Below, one piece after another: positions 37,528 through 45,584 of a DNA stretch of 64,000 nucleotides. The position numbers and the translations under genes were made by a program. The stretch's first letter is position 1. Every line of letters starts with the position of its first letter. Below the pieces are notes generated by a model that worked only from the letters and a program-made list of their open reading frames with translations, was not told the DNA's origin and did not search any database. The DNA is from Flexifilum sp963727545 (GTDB lineage: Bacteria; Chloroflexota; Anaerolineae; Aggregatilineales; Phototrophicaceae): the NCBI GenBank assembly GCA_963727545.1, contig CAVSGS010000014.1, positions 124,001 through 188,000 on the forward strand. Reading direction: 5' to 3'.

Positions 37528-37555
37528 GTAGGGGCGCAGCGCGCTGCGCCCCTAC
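37528..37555. repeat. Family-A palindrome, copy 11
   Basis: 28 bases, core GCAGCGCGCTGC. Confidence 0.9.
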
Positions 37556-37654
37556 CGGAAGACAAAGGAGTAGTTCGTGAGGGCGTTAAAAAACGCCCTT
37601 GCTGCCTCGAAAGATCGCCAAACGCAACCACCGACAACTAAAACAGACGAAGTA

Positions 37655-37697
37655 GTCTCCCCTCCCTGAAGTCGGGGAGGGGTTGGGGGTGGGGTAA
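37655..37697. repeat. Family-C repeat
   Basis: CTCCCCTCCCTGAAGTCGGG followed by GAGGGGTTGGGGGTGGGGT. Related arms are at 42103-42145, 45312-45355 and 45505-45582. Confidence 0.7.
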
Positions 37698-37709
37698 AAA
37701 GGCGCTTCA

Positions 37710-39470
37710 TCAGGAGAAGCGTCGCCACAACGCACCGACGATGCCGAGCAGCCCCACCACGATCACCGCACCGATCACGACCAGCGGCGGCGTGATATGG
37801 GCGGCGGTGCGGTCGTAGACGGTCACGCTGTCGAGGTAGAACGGCGCATCGGCGCTGAGTTCGACGGTATGCGTCTCCGCCGTGAACGACTGGAAGGCGG
37901 TGACCTCCTGCCAGTCGCTCGGCTGAGGCAGCAGCGCCTGAACCAGCCGCGCCGGAGCGCTCACCGTCTGCGGCGCGCCACCGTCGACGCTGATGCTCAA
38001 GTTGTGCTCGAACGCACCGGTCCAGCGGACGATCAGGTCAGTGCCGCTGAAGCTGAAGCTCGCCCGCGAGGTCAGGAGCGCGTCGCCGAACTGGGCATCG
38101 CTCTGCGGAAATAGTTCGGCATCAGCGGCGGGCTGGATCGCCCAGTCTTCGGCTTGATGCACGCCGCGATAAAGCGTCGGCGTTGCGTTGGTGATGTAGG
38201 TCTTCAGCGCATCGTAGATCGGCATGGGCGTGAAGTCGGGATTGATCATGCGGAAGTAATACTGCGGTTGATCCGCTTCGTGATCGTCGGCTTGCTTGAA
38301 GAACCAGTAGTCGATCACGCCGACCCACGACCATTCCTGCTGGGCACGCTGGTAAGCCAACGGCATGTAGCGCGCGGCTTGATCGACTGTGACGCTGCCG
38401 AACTGCTCCTTGTTGGGGATGTCGGGCACGGCAGGATCATCGACCGGGTTCCACGCCGCCTCGGTGATCCAGATCGGCTTGTCGGCGTCGCCGTAAGCGA
38501 CCATCAAATCGCGCAAGTAGAGGTTGCGGGCAAAGGTCAGCGTCGTCGGACGCATCCGCTGATCGGTGGGTCCGCTGAAGAAGCCGTAGCCCTGCGTCGC
38601 CATGATGTCGAAGCACTCGCCCGCGCCCGCTTGGTACATCCGTTCCAAGAAGATGTACTCGTTGAGATTCTTGGGGTCGAGCGAGATGGTCGGCGAGAGC
38701 GCCGCGCTGATGACCACGTTCGCCGGATCGACCGCCTTGAGCGCAGCGTAGGCTTGGCAGAGCATCGCGGTGTAGCCTTCAGGATCGACCGGGCGATTAC
38801 CCCACTCCGGGTAGATGTTCGGCTCGTTCCAGATTTGGTAGTAGTGGATGCGTCCCTTGTAGCGCTCGGCGAAGGTCGTCAGGAACTTGATGTAATCGTC
38901 CAAATTGTCGGGCGGGGCGAGCGTGCCGATCTCCGGGTCGGCGTGGGTCCATGCGGGCGGCGTATCGACGCGCGCTTGAAGCTCCAGCCCGTACCGCTCG
39001 GTGAGATCGACAATGTTGTCGTACTTGTCCCATGCGCTGATTTCGCCGACGTTGGCGTTGCGGCGGTCGGTGAAGTCGCCGGGACCGTCGATCTCGATGT
39101 CCTGCCACGGGAACTGCTGGCGAATCCAATGAAAGCCCGCTGCGGCGATCATTTGCACCTGCTGCTCGCGCTTGGCGAGTTCGACTTCCTGCTCCAAGAA
39201 GGTGTTGATGCCGTAGGGGTTGACGTCGGTGTGGGCGATGGGCACGTCGGGAGCGGTGTTCGGCTGATCGCGGGTGACGTTACCGAGCCACTCGACCATG
39301 CCGCGCATCTGCGCCAGCGGCGCTTCTTCGCCGGTGAGCGACCACATAATCCGCCACGCCAGCCCATGATTCGCCAAATCGAGCGCGCCGAACGCGCCAA
39401 CCACGATCACGACGACGGCGACCACGATCAGCAGGTCGCGCCGTTGGGAGAATTTCGACGGTGTTCTCAT
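37710..39470 (-). CDS. Membrane-anchored GH-A clan glycosidase
   Basis: 586 residues. An N-terminal membrane segment (13-31), a TIM-barrel hydrolase (about 80-430), a beta-sandwich (about 440-560) and a C-terminal membrane segment (563-583) leave the catalytic part outside, held at both ends. The acid/base Glu216 is in YQIWNEPN and the nucleophile Glu337 in IWITEAAWN, both in clan GH-A positions. It is similar to GH39/GH5 and PslG-like enzymes, which trim exopolysaccharides. It lies next to two polyprenyl-sugar glycosyltransferases, which supports a role in surface-polysaccharide processing. Confidence 0.85.
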   Translation of the reverse strand: MRTPSKFSQRRDLLIVVAVVVIVVGAFGALDLANHGLAWRIMWSLTGEEAPLAQMRGMVEWLGNVTRDQPNTAPDVPIAHTDVNPYGINTFLEQEVELAKREQQVQMIAAAGFHWIRQQFPWQDIEIDGPGDFTDRRNANVGEISAWDKYDNIVDLTERYGLELQARVDTPPAWTHADPEIGTLAPPDNLDDYIKFLTTFAERYKGRIHYYQIWNEPNIYPEWGNRPVDPEGYTAMLCQAYAALKAVDPANVVISAALSPTISLDPKNLNEYIFLERMYQAGAGECFDIMATQGYGFFSGPTDQRMRPTTLTFARNLYLRDLMVAYGDADKPIWITEAAWNPVDDPAVPDIPNKEQFGSVTVDQAARYMPLAYQRAQQEWSWVGVIDYWFFKQADDHEADQPQYYFRMINPDFTPMPIYDALKTYITNATPTLYRGVHQAEDWAIQPAADAELFPQSDAQFGDALLTSRASFSFSGTDLIVRWTGAFEHNLSISVDGGAPQTVSAPARLVQALLPQPSDWQEVTAFQSFTAETHTVELSADAPFYLDSVTVYDRTAAHITPPLVVIGAVIVVGLLGIVGALWRRFS

Positions 39471-39578
39471 GCCGGGGAATTATAGCGAAGACGAGGGGTT
39501 TGGGTAGGCAGCACTTCGACCGTCCGCTCGATCAGCATCTATAATATAGCTGCGTCGAGAAGTCGTAGGGGGTTGGGG

Positions 39579-40112
39579 ATGAAACTGACGTGGATTTCGC
39601 TGGTGCTGTTCGTCGTCGCGTTTGGGTGCAGTGCCAGCGCTCAGCTTGGCGAAGCGCTTCGGAGTATGCTGTCGGTTCAGCAGCCGCCCGCGACTGGGAA
39701 CGCTGCGCCTGACTTCACCCTCACCACGCTTGACGGGGATCAGATTGCGCTGTCCGACTTTCGCGGGCAGGTGGTAGTGCTCAATTTCTGGGCAAGCTGG
39801 TGTCCGCCGTGCGAACTTGAAGCACCGATACTCGAATCGTTTTGGCAGACCTATAAGGATCAGGGCGTTACGGTTATTGGTATCGATTATGCCGACAATG
39901 AACAACGTGCAGAATCCTACATCACCGATCAGGAATTAACCTATCCCAACGGAAGTGACCCACAAGGACAACTTCTCGATGCGTTCCATGTCGATGGCAT
40001 TCCCGAAACGATCATTGTCGATCAGCAGGGCAATATCGCTTATCACTTTGTCGGGACGATCACCGAACAGGAATTGATCGAAAGTGTCGAGCAGCTTTTG
40101 ATGCAATCATAA
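39579..40112 (+). CDS. TlpA/ResA-like thioredoxin
   Basis: 177 residues; the start at 39579 follows a GGGGG-rich site. An N-terminal hydrophobic anchor has a possible lipobox Cys17 (AFGC). The thioredoxin fold begins APDFTLTTLDGDQIALSDFRGQ and has the redox pair Cys75-Cys78 in WASWCPPCE and a cis-Pro segment GIPETIIVD. It is an extracytoplasmic thiol-disulfide oxidoreductase of the TlpA/ResA type, which usually reduces cytochrome c or other exported disulfides. The partner is not visible here. Confidence 0.92.
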   Translation: MKLTWISLVLFVVAFGCSASAQLGEALRSMLSVQQPPATGNAAPDFTLTTLDGDQIALSDFRGQVVVLNFWASWCPPCELEAPILESFWQTYKDQGVTVIGIDYADNEQRAESYITDQELTYPNGSDPQGQLLDAFHVDGIPETIIVDQQGNIAYHFVGTITEQELIESVEQLLMQS

Positions 40113-40159
40113 GCTTATCGATATGATATTAGATTCGTCTAAAAACCGCTCTGCCCTAG

Positions 40160-40188
40160 TTGACTTTTCGTTTGACCTCGGCTATGCT
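40160..40188 (+). promoter_or_regulatory. Promoter with long leader
   Basis: TTGACT (40160-40165), a 17-base spacer, then TATGCT (40183-40188). The predicted transcript starts near 40195, about 290 bases before the GNAT gene. Confidence 0.6.
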
Positions 40189-40194
40189 GAGGCA

Positions 40195-40484
40195 ACGCAG
40201 CAGCGAAAGCACTTTCGCACAAGCAGGTGTTTTATGATGTTCCCCATCTACGGCAGTGACGCCCCAACCTGACTGACAACTCAGTCGGCAGTATTCCATT
40301 TTCAACCTTTCGCGCAAACTCAACGGGCAGGCAATAAGCCCGATAAGTGAGTCATATCCGGTGCATGGGCGATCCCCGTGAGGGTTTCGCGCGTGCAGTC
40401 ACCGCAGCATCTATCACCGTTGGCTAGTCGAGCAGTGCAATGAACGCTTACGCAAGCTATCAAACCGAAAAGGATTCCTGAGAC
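40195..40484 (+). other. Long untranslated leader of unknown role
   Basis: About 290 bases without a supportable ORF between the promoter and the first GNAT gene. It contains several short self-complementary stretches (GACTGACAACTCAGTC; CGGGCAGGCAATAAGCCCG) but no known riboswitch pattern that I recognise. Confidence 0.4.
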
Positions 40485-41231
40485 ATGATCGCCCACAAGC
40501 ACCAATACAAAGCAAGTCCTACGCCGGAGACGATCACCATCGTCCCGGCAGCAGCAAAATACGTCGAACAAATTCAAGCACTGGCGTGCGCCGCTTATGA
40601 CATCGAGGCGGAACGCGCCGACGAGTGGTTCCCGCTGGATCAGTATCACAGCCGCATTCAGCATTTCCCCGAAGGACAGACGCTCGCGCTGGACAAATCC
40701 AGCGGCAGAGTCGTCGGCATGACCTCCAGTATGCGTTTTCACTTCAACCCGGAGACGACGTTTCTCGAAAACTGGGATCGCACGACCAGCTACGGCTGAC
40801 TTACTACGCACGACCCCAAAGCCGATTGGATGTATGGCGTCGAGACGTTCGTGCATCCCGATTACCAGAGTCGCGGTGTCGGCAGCAAGCTGATGAACGC
40901 CCGCTTTGACCTGCTGCGCCGCCTGAACCTGCGCGGCTTGGTCGCCGGGAGTCTGTTCGTCGGTTACAGCGACGTCGCCGCCCAACTGACAGCAGCGCAG
41001 TACGTTCAGGAGGTGGTCGCGGGCAAGCGCTTCGACCCCAACTTGAGCAAGCAGCTGCGCAAGGGCTTCAAGGTCAAAAACTTGATCCCCAACTACACGG
41101 AAGACCCACGCACCTGCGATTGGGCAGCCGCGATCGTCTGGATCAACCCGGACTATCGCCCGCGCACCCGATCGATGATGCCGAATCAGCGGTCAGCGCC
41201 AATGCGCGCCGCCGGGTCGCCGCTCAGCTAG
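40485..41231 (+). pseudogene. GNAT acetyltransferase with in-frame TGA
   Basis: The reading frame runs from ATG 40485 (AAGGA upstream) to 41231 in one frame, but TGA at 40797-40799 interrupts it. The tandem paralogue has Trp (TGG) at the corresponding position (SDGWLNRHDP), so a single G-to-A change explains the stop. The second half has the acetyl-CoA-binding motif QSRGVGSKLM. An internal ATG at 40830 would make only the C-terminal half. Restored length 248 residues. The substrate is unknown. Confidence 0.8.
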
Positions 41232-41272
41232 AACACGGTCAGGGATGGTTAATCCCTGTGGAATGAGTTACC

Positions 41273-41311
41273 TCACTCCCCAACCCCCTCTCCGTGTGGA
41301 GAGGGGGAGCT
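41273..41311. repeat. Family-B repeat, short form
   Basis: CCTCACTCCCCAACCCCCTC followed by TCCGTGTGGAGAGGGGGAGC; a hairpin-forming half of family B in the opposite orientation. Between the two GNAT genes. Confidence 0.75.
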
Positions 41312-41380
41312 TAAGGCAGAATACCTGCCTTTGATGAGACAGCTTGAAATAACGGAGCAGCGCCAGCGCGCTGGATAACC

Positions 41381-42100
41381 ATGACCACCGACCACCCCAC
41401 CGGAATGAGCATCACCATTGCGCCGAGTTCGGCACGCTACGCCGAGCAGATGGAAAGCCTCTCGCACGCGGTCTACGGCAGCACTCACGAGCACCCCGAC
41501 GGCACGCTGCTGGCGGAGCACTTCCGCCGTCACGTCGAGTTATTCCCCGAAGGGCAGTTCGTGGCGCTGGCAGCCGGGCAGGTGATCGGCTTGACCGCCA
41601 GTATGCGCATTCCGTTCGACCCGGCGCATCCGTTCATCGAGTCGTGGGAGCAGACGATCAGCGACGGTTGGCTGAATCGCCACGATCCCGCTGCCGAATG
41701 GATGTACGGCGTCGAAAGCTGCGTCCACCCGGCGTATCAGGGCATGGGTATCGGCGGCAAGCTGATGGAAGCCCGCTTCGAGGTCGCGCGGGCGCTAAAT
41801 TTGCGCGGGATGGTCGCCGGGAGCGCGATCATCGACTACTACAAGGTCGCCGATCGGGTGTCGGTTGAGGATTACCTGCAAGGCGTGGTCGATGGGCGCT
41901 ACTTCGACCGCAACCTGAGCAAGCAGATCCGCAAAGGCTTTCGGGCGGTCGCGCCGATCCCCGACTACCTACCCGACCCGGAAACACGTGGTTGGGGCGT
42001 CGTGATCGTCTGGGACAACCCGGATTACGATCCGGCGCGGGTAGTGCGTGGAAAGTTCACGCCGAAGCGACGGACATTCACGCCGAAGCAACCTCACTGA
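41381..42100 (+). CDS. GNAT family acetyltransferase
   Basis: 239 residues. An N-acetyltransferase fold with beta-4/P-loop motif CVHPAYQGMGIGGKLMEARFEVAR (R/Q-x-x-G-x-G/A) for acetyl-CoA, and a GMVAGSAIIDYY segment. It is a clear paralogue of the interrupted gene upstream and shares SMR(I/F)FNP-like and RNLSKQ(I/L)RKGF segments. The C-terminal KQIRKGFRAVAPIPDYLPDPETRGWGVVIVW part is outside the usual fold and diagnostic of this subfamily. Acceptor substrate unknown. Start 41381, with an alternative at 41405. Confidence 0.88.
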   Translation: MTTDHPTGMSITIAPSSARYAEQMESLSHAVYGSTHEHPDGTLLAEHFRRHVELFPEGQFVALAAGQVIGLTASMRIPFDPAHPFIESWEQTISDGWLNRHDPAAEWMYGVESCVHPAYQGMGIGGKLMEARFEVARALNLRGMVAGSAIIDYYKVADRVSVEDYLQGVVDGRYFDRNLSKQIRKGFRAVAPIPDYLPDPETRGWGVVIVWDNPDYDPARVVRGKFTPKRRTFTPKQPH

Positions 42101-42102
42101 CC

Positions 42103-42210
42103 CCACCCCCGATCCCTGCCCGACTTCAGGGAGGGGAGAGTACCTCGTCTATTTCGAGACTTAGGGGTGAAGTTTGGCGATGGTTCGACACGGCGAGGCG
42201 TTTTTAAGCC
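42103..42210. repeat. Degenerate family-C element
   Basis: CCCCACCCCCGATCCCTGCC then TTCAGGGAGGGGAGAGT, followed by a stretch (TTCGACACGGCGAGGCGTTTTTAA) that aligns with 45356-45424. The two are homologous over about 110 bases. Confidence 0.65.
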
Positions 42211-42255
42211 CCTACATGCTGCGCCTCTAGGTCACATTACAAGGCATTATGGCAA

Positions 42256-42286
42256 CAAAAAACGCCGGTCGCGTGACCGGCGTTTT
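42256..42286 (-). terminator. Terminator of tRNA-Gly
   Basis: A 9-bp stem ACGCCGGTC/GACCGGCGT followed on the minus strand by TTTTTTG, just after the tRNA 3' end. Confidence 0.85.
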
Positions 42287-42290
42287 GCTG

Positions 42291-42362
42291 AGCGGGCGAT
42301 GGGATTCGAACCCACGACATCTTCCTTGGCAAGGAAGCATTCTACCACTGAATTACACCCGC
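42291..42362 (-). tRNA. tRNA-Gly (GCC)
   Basis: A 72-base cloverleaf on the minus strand. Acceptor GCGGGTG pairs with CGCCCGC, and the anticodon arm CTTCC-TTGCCAA-GGAAG gives anticodon GCC. The T-arm GTGGGTTCGAATCCCAT is canonical. CCA is not encoded. Discriminator base is U. Confidence 0.97.
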
Positions 42363-42540
42363 AAGTGCCAATAATATAGCATTTCTCAATTTGTTTGACA
42401 AGCCCTAAACCGCAAATTTCATCTGCCTTTTAGGAAGATTCGCGGATGATTAGGCAAAGCCTCGCCCCACTCCCGCGCCGGAGATCGGCAATTCGACCCG
42501 GAGTTTGCCCGTCGAGCGTTCACGAGGATTGATCCCTGTC

Positions 42541-43191
42541 TCAAGGAAGCTGATCCAGCAAATCAGCGACGCGCGTCCCGGCGAGATCCGGCAGGCGAGC
42601 GTGCGCCCGCTCAACGCCTTCATCACCCACGCCGACAACCCAAAAGCCGCCCGCCCGCGCTGCCGTGACGCCCGCTTCGGCGTCCTCGATCACCAGCGCG
42701 TGCTGCGGATACACGTCGAGCCGCCCCGCCGTCCACAGGAACAGATCCGGCGCGGGTTTGGTGTGGACGACGCTGTGGGCATCGCAGATGACTTCGAACT
42801 GATCGGTGAGTTCGAGCTTCTCCAGCACGATCCGTGCGTTGCGGCTGGACGAAGCAATCGCCGTTTTCAGTCGGTTGGCGTGCGCGTCGGCGATCAACTC
42901 GCGGACGCCGGGGAGTACGTCCGCCGGGGTCATCGATTGCAAATAGCTGATGAAGTATTCCTGCTTGCGCGCCATCCACGCCTGAGCGGTTGCTTCGTCC
43001 ACTGCCCGCCCCTTGAGCAGCCGGTTGAGGCTCTCGCGGCGGGAGACACTGCGCAGCGCGGCGTTATCGGCGCGGGTGAAGGGCAGCCCTTCCTCGTCGG
43101 CGAGGCGCTTCCACGAGCGATAATGGTATTCGACGGTATCGGTGATGACGCCGTCAAGGTCGAAGATCAGGGCGCGAATGTGGGGTGACAT
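42541..43191 (-). CDS. HAD phosphatase, beta-phosphoglucomutase-like
   Basis: 216 residues. HAD motif I is FDLDGVITDTVEYHYRSWKR (nucleophile and acid Asp in DLDGV), motif II ASSSRNA, motif III Lys in VHTKPAPDLF and motif IV EDAEAGVTAARAGG. The T-D-T-x-x-Y-H-x-x-x-W segment and the R-x-S-R-R-E-S-L loop match beta-phosphoglucomutase cap features. It may convert beta-glucose-1-phosphate to glucose-6-phosphate after disaccharide phosphorolysis, or simply dephosphorylate a sugar phosphate. No phosphorylase is near. Confidence 0.85.
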   Translation of the reverse strand: MSPHIRALIFDLDGVITDTVEYHYRSWKRLADEEGLPFTRADNAALRSVSRRESLNRLLKGRAVDEATAQAWMARKQEYFISYLQSMTPADVLPGVRELIADAHANRLKTAIASSSRNARIVLEKLELTDQFEVICDAHSVVHTKPAPDLFLWTAGRLDVYPQHALVIEDAEAGVTAARAGGFWVVGVGDEGVERAHARLPDLAGTRVADLLDQLP

Positions 43192-43302
43192 CCGAATTCC
43201 TCAGTTAAAGCGGAGCAGTATTAGCAAGGGTTAGGTCACATACAGGTTAGCCCGTTCGATCGGTTTTTGCCAATCCGATCACTTGAACCCTAACCGCCCT
43301 TA

Positions 43303-43331
43303 TTGACATTTAAAATAGGGAGTGCTACGCT
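43303..43331 (+). promoter_or_regulatory. Strong promoter of the ABC exporter
   Basis: Perfect TTGACA (43303-43308), a 17-base spacer and TACGCT (43326-43331) preceded by an extended -10 TGC. Transcription start near 43338. Confidence 0.75.
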
Positions 43332-43369
43332 GTCTGCATTGTCGGCGCAGCGCGAAAGGAAGGCATACG

Positions 43370-43420
43370 GTGGCACAGTTAACCCTACAACCAAAAGTTG
43401 ATGAGCAGATCAAGAACTGA
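43370..43420 (+). CDS. Leader peptide (16 codons)
   Basis: A GTG-initiated ORF with AAAGGAAGG upstream, encoding VAQLTLQPKVDEQIKN (initiator read as Met), then TGA. It lies between promoter and terminator hairpin of the ABC exporter. Codons 10-12 form the left side of a 10-bp inverted repeat. The peptide is too short to judge by sequence; its role as a leader is inferred from position. Confidence 0.5.
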   Translation: MAQLTLQPKVDEQIKN

Positions 43421-43531
43421 TGGCAGCAGCCGCGCGCTAGCGTGCGGCGACCCGCTCAATTCTCCGCAAGACCCGCTCCTCATCAACTGATCACCCAACC
43501 AACCCAGCAGATCAGCGCGATCTGATTTTTT
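43396..43531 (+). promoter_or_regulatory. Attenuator: long-range stem plus intrinsic terminator
   Basis: AGTTGATGAG (43396-43405) pairs with CTCATCAACT (43479-43488), enclosing a smaller GC-rich hairpin (43430-43447). A terminator hairpin follows: CAGATC (43508-43513), loop AGCGC, GATCTG (43519-43524), then ATTTTTT. Ribosome position on the leader ORF could decide which folds. Confidence 0.6.
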
Positions 43532-43574
43532 GATCCAACGCGACCGCACTTGCCGATCACTTGAGGAGCACTTT

Positions 43575-45311
43575 GTGAATTCCCGCAGCAAGAAATTTAT
43601 CTCGTATTACCGTCCCCATCTGGGGTTGTTCTTTGCCGATCTCGCCTGCGCCTTGATCGTCGCCGGGACGACGCTGGCGCTCCCGCTGGGAGCCAGCTAC
43701 ATCACCAACCTGTTACAAGCAGGCACCACACCGGATACGCTCAACCAAATCTACTTGATGGGCGCGATCCTGCTGGTGCTGCTGGTCGTCCACACCGGCG
43801 GCAGCATGTTCGTCGATTATCGCGGGCACTCGATGGGCGCGCTGATGGAAGGCGACATGCGGCGCGAACTGTTCGAGCATTTCCAGCAGCTCTCGTTCAG
43901 CTTTTACGACGAGCAGCGCACCGGTCAGTTGATGACCCGCATCACTAACGACGTTTTCTGGCTCTCCGAACTGTTTCATCACGGACCGGAAGACTTCGCC
44001 ATCGCCGTGATCAAGTTCGCGGGCGTGCTGGTCATCCTGCTGAGCCTCAACGTGCAGCTGAGCGTCATTCTGCTGCTCTTTCTGCCCGTCATGAGCGTCT
44101 ACGCTTTTTACTACAACAAGCGCATGAACGCCGCGCTGCGCATCACCAAAGATCGCATTGGCGACATCAACGCGCAGGTCGAGGACTCGCTGGCGGGCAT
44201 TCGCGTGGTCAAGTCGTTCACCAACGAGGCGGTCGAGGAGCAGAAATTCGCCTACGCCAACCGGCGCTTCGTCGAGAGCCGTTTCGCCGGTTACAAAAGC
44301 GAAATGCTCTTTTCGAGCGGGATGGACACCTTCATCCAACTGATCACGATCACGATTGTCATCCTCGGCAGCGTGGCGATCGTCCACGAGACGCTCAGTT
44401 TGGGCGAGTTGATCACGTATTTACTCTGCGTCGGCATCCTGATCGAGCCGATCCAGCGGTTGGTCAATATCGCCCGGCTCTATCAGGAAGGGATCACCGG
44501 GTTCAACCGCTTCATGGAGATTCTGGAAGTCGAGCCGGAGATCAAGGACTCGCCCAACGCGATTGAACTGGCGCAGGCACAAGGCAACGTCGAGTTCCGC
44601 GACGTGAGCTTCAAGTACAAAGAAGGCTACAACGAGGTCATCAAGCACATCTCGCTGGACATCAAGGTTGGCGAGTACGTCGCTTTGGTCGGGTTTTCTG
44701 GCGTCGGCAAGACGACCCTCTGCTCGCTGATCCCGCGCTTCTACGAGGTGAGCGCGGGCGAAATTCGGTTCGACGGCATCAATATCCGCGACATCCGCTT
44801 AAGCTCGCTGCGGCGGAATATCGGCATCGTCCAGCAGGACGTTTACCTGTTCGCCGGGAGCGTTGCCGACAACATCCGTTACGGCAAGCTGGACGCGACG
44901 CAGGACGAGATCGTCGCGGCGGCGAAACGGGCGAACGCCCACGACTTCATCATGATGCTGCCGAACGGCTACGACACGGACATCGGTCAGCGCGGGGTCA
45001 AGTTGTCAGGCGGGCAAAAGCAGCGCTTGAGCATCGCGCGGGTGTTCCTGAAGAATCCGCCGGTGCTGATCTTCGACGAGGCGACCAGTTCGCTCGACAA
45101 CGAGAGCGAGCGCGCCGTGCGCGAGTCGCTGGAGAAGCTGGCGGACAACCGCACCACCCTCGTGATCGCGCACCGGCTCTCGACCGTCCGCAACGCGCAG
45201 CGGATCGTCGTGCTGACCGATCACGGCATCGAGGAGCAAGGCACGCACGAGACGCTGATCGCGCTCGAAGGGACGTATGCCAATCTGTACAACCAGCAGT
45301 TGAAAATTTGA
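43575..45311 (+). CDS. ABC exporter, fused permease-ATPase (MsbA/LmrA-like)
   Basis: 578 residues. GTG start at 43575 with GAGGAG six bases upstream; a longer frame would read through the leader terminator. Six membrane helices (about 15-315) form an ABCB-type exporter. The nucleotide-binding domain has Walker A GFSGVGKTTLCS, Q-loop VQQDVYLFAG, signature LSGGQKQRLSIAR, Walker B VLIFDEATSS and switch His in VIAHRLST. One half-transporter gene, so a homodimer is likely. Substrate may be a lipid or drug; the inducible-looking leader favours a drug or peptide. Confidence 0.95.
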   Translation: MNSRSKKFISYYRPHLGLFFADLACALIVAGTTLALPLGASYITNLLQAGTTPDTLNQIYLMGAILLVLLVVHTGGSMFVDYRGHSMGALMEGDMRRELFEHFQQLSFSFYDEQRTGQLMTRITNDVFWLSELFHHGPEDFAIAVIKFAGVLVILLSLNVQLSVILLLFLPVMSVYAFYYNKRMNAALRITKDRIGDINAQVEDSLAGIRVVKSFTNEAVEEQKFAYANRRFVESRFAGYKSEMLFSSGMDTFIQLITITIVILGSVAIVHETLSLGELITYLLCVGILIEPIQRLVNIARLYQEGITGFNRFMEILEVEPEIKDSPNAIELAQAQGNVEFRDVSFKYKEGYNEVIKHISLDIKVGEYVALVGFSGVGKTTLCSLIPRFYEVSAGEIRFDGINIRDIRLSSLRRNIGIVQQDVYLFAGSVADNIRYGKLDATQDEIVAAAKRANAHDFIMMLPNGYDTDIGQRGVKLSGGQKQRLSIARVFLKNPPVLIFDEATSSLDNESERAVRESLEKLADNRTTLVIAHRLSTVRNAQRIVVLTDHGIEEQGTHETLIALEGTYANLYNQQLKI

Positions 45312-45582
45312 CCTCACCCCACCCCCAACCCCTCCCCGAATTCAGGGAGGGGAGAGTGCTTTTACCCGTTTCAAGTGTCAGCAGTCGAATTTGATGACTT
45401 CTCGACACCGCAGAGGCTTTTTAACCACTCTCATTAAACGCGCTTACATTTTGACCGGATGAACAGGCTGTCTCTCTGTGAACTATGCTCACACGTCTTT
45501 TGTCCTCTCCCCTCCCTGAATTCGGGGAGGGGAAGTGAGAAGGTCACCGAAGGTGAGCCAGCGAACGGGGGTGGGGTGAGAT
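45312..45582. repeat. Family-C inverted-arm element
   Basis: Left arm 45312-45355 (CCTCACCCCACCCCCAACCC, then CTCCCCGAATTCAGGGAGGG) is inverted at 45505-45582 (CTCCCCTCCCTGAATTCGGG and GGGGGTGGGGTGAG). The right arm carries an extra block of about 35 bases. 271 bp between the ABC and endonuclease genes. Confidence 0.75.
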
Positions 45583-45584
45583 TT

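Noticed and set aside
38154..39485. A 443-codon open frame antisense to the glycosidase
   Set aside because: GC-rich codon use leaves long antisense frames open. The translation is Arg/Val/Asp-rich without family motifs, while the opposite strand has GH-A catalytic residues.
40797..40799. TGA read as selenocysteine or Trp (alternative code)
   Set aside because: The paralogue has TGG, other genes end in TGA, and no selenocysteine insertion structure or selenoprotein family is seen. A point mutation or base-call error is simpler.
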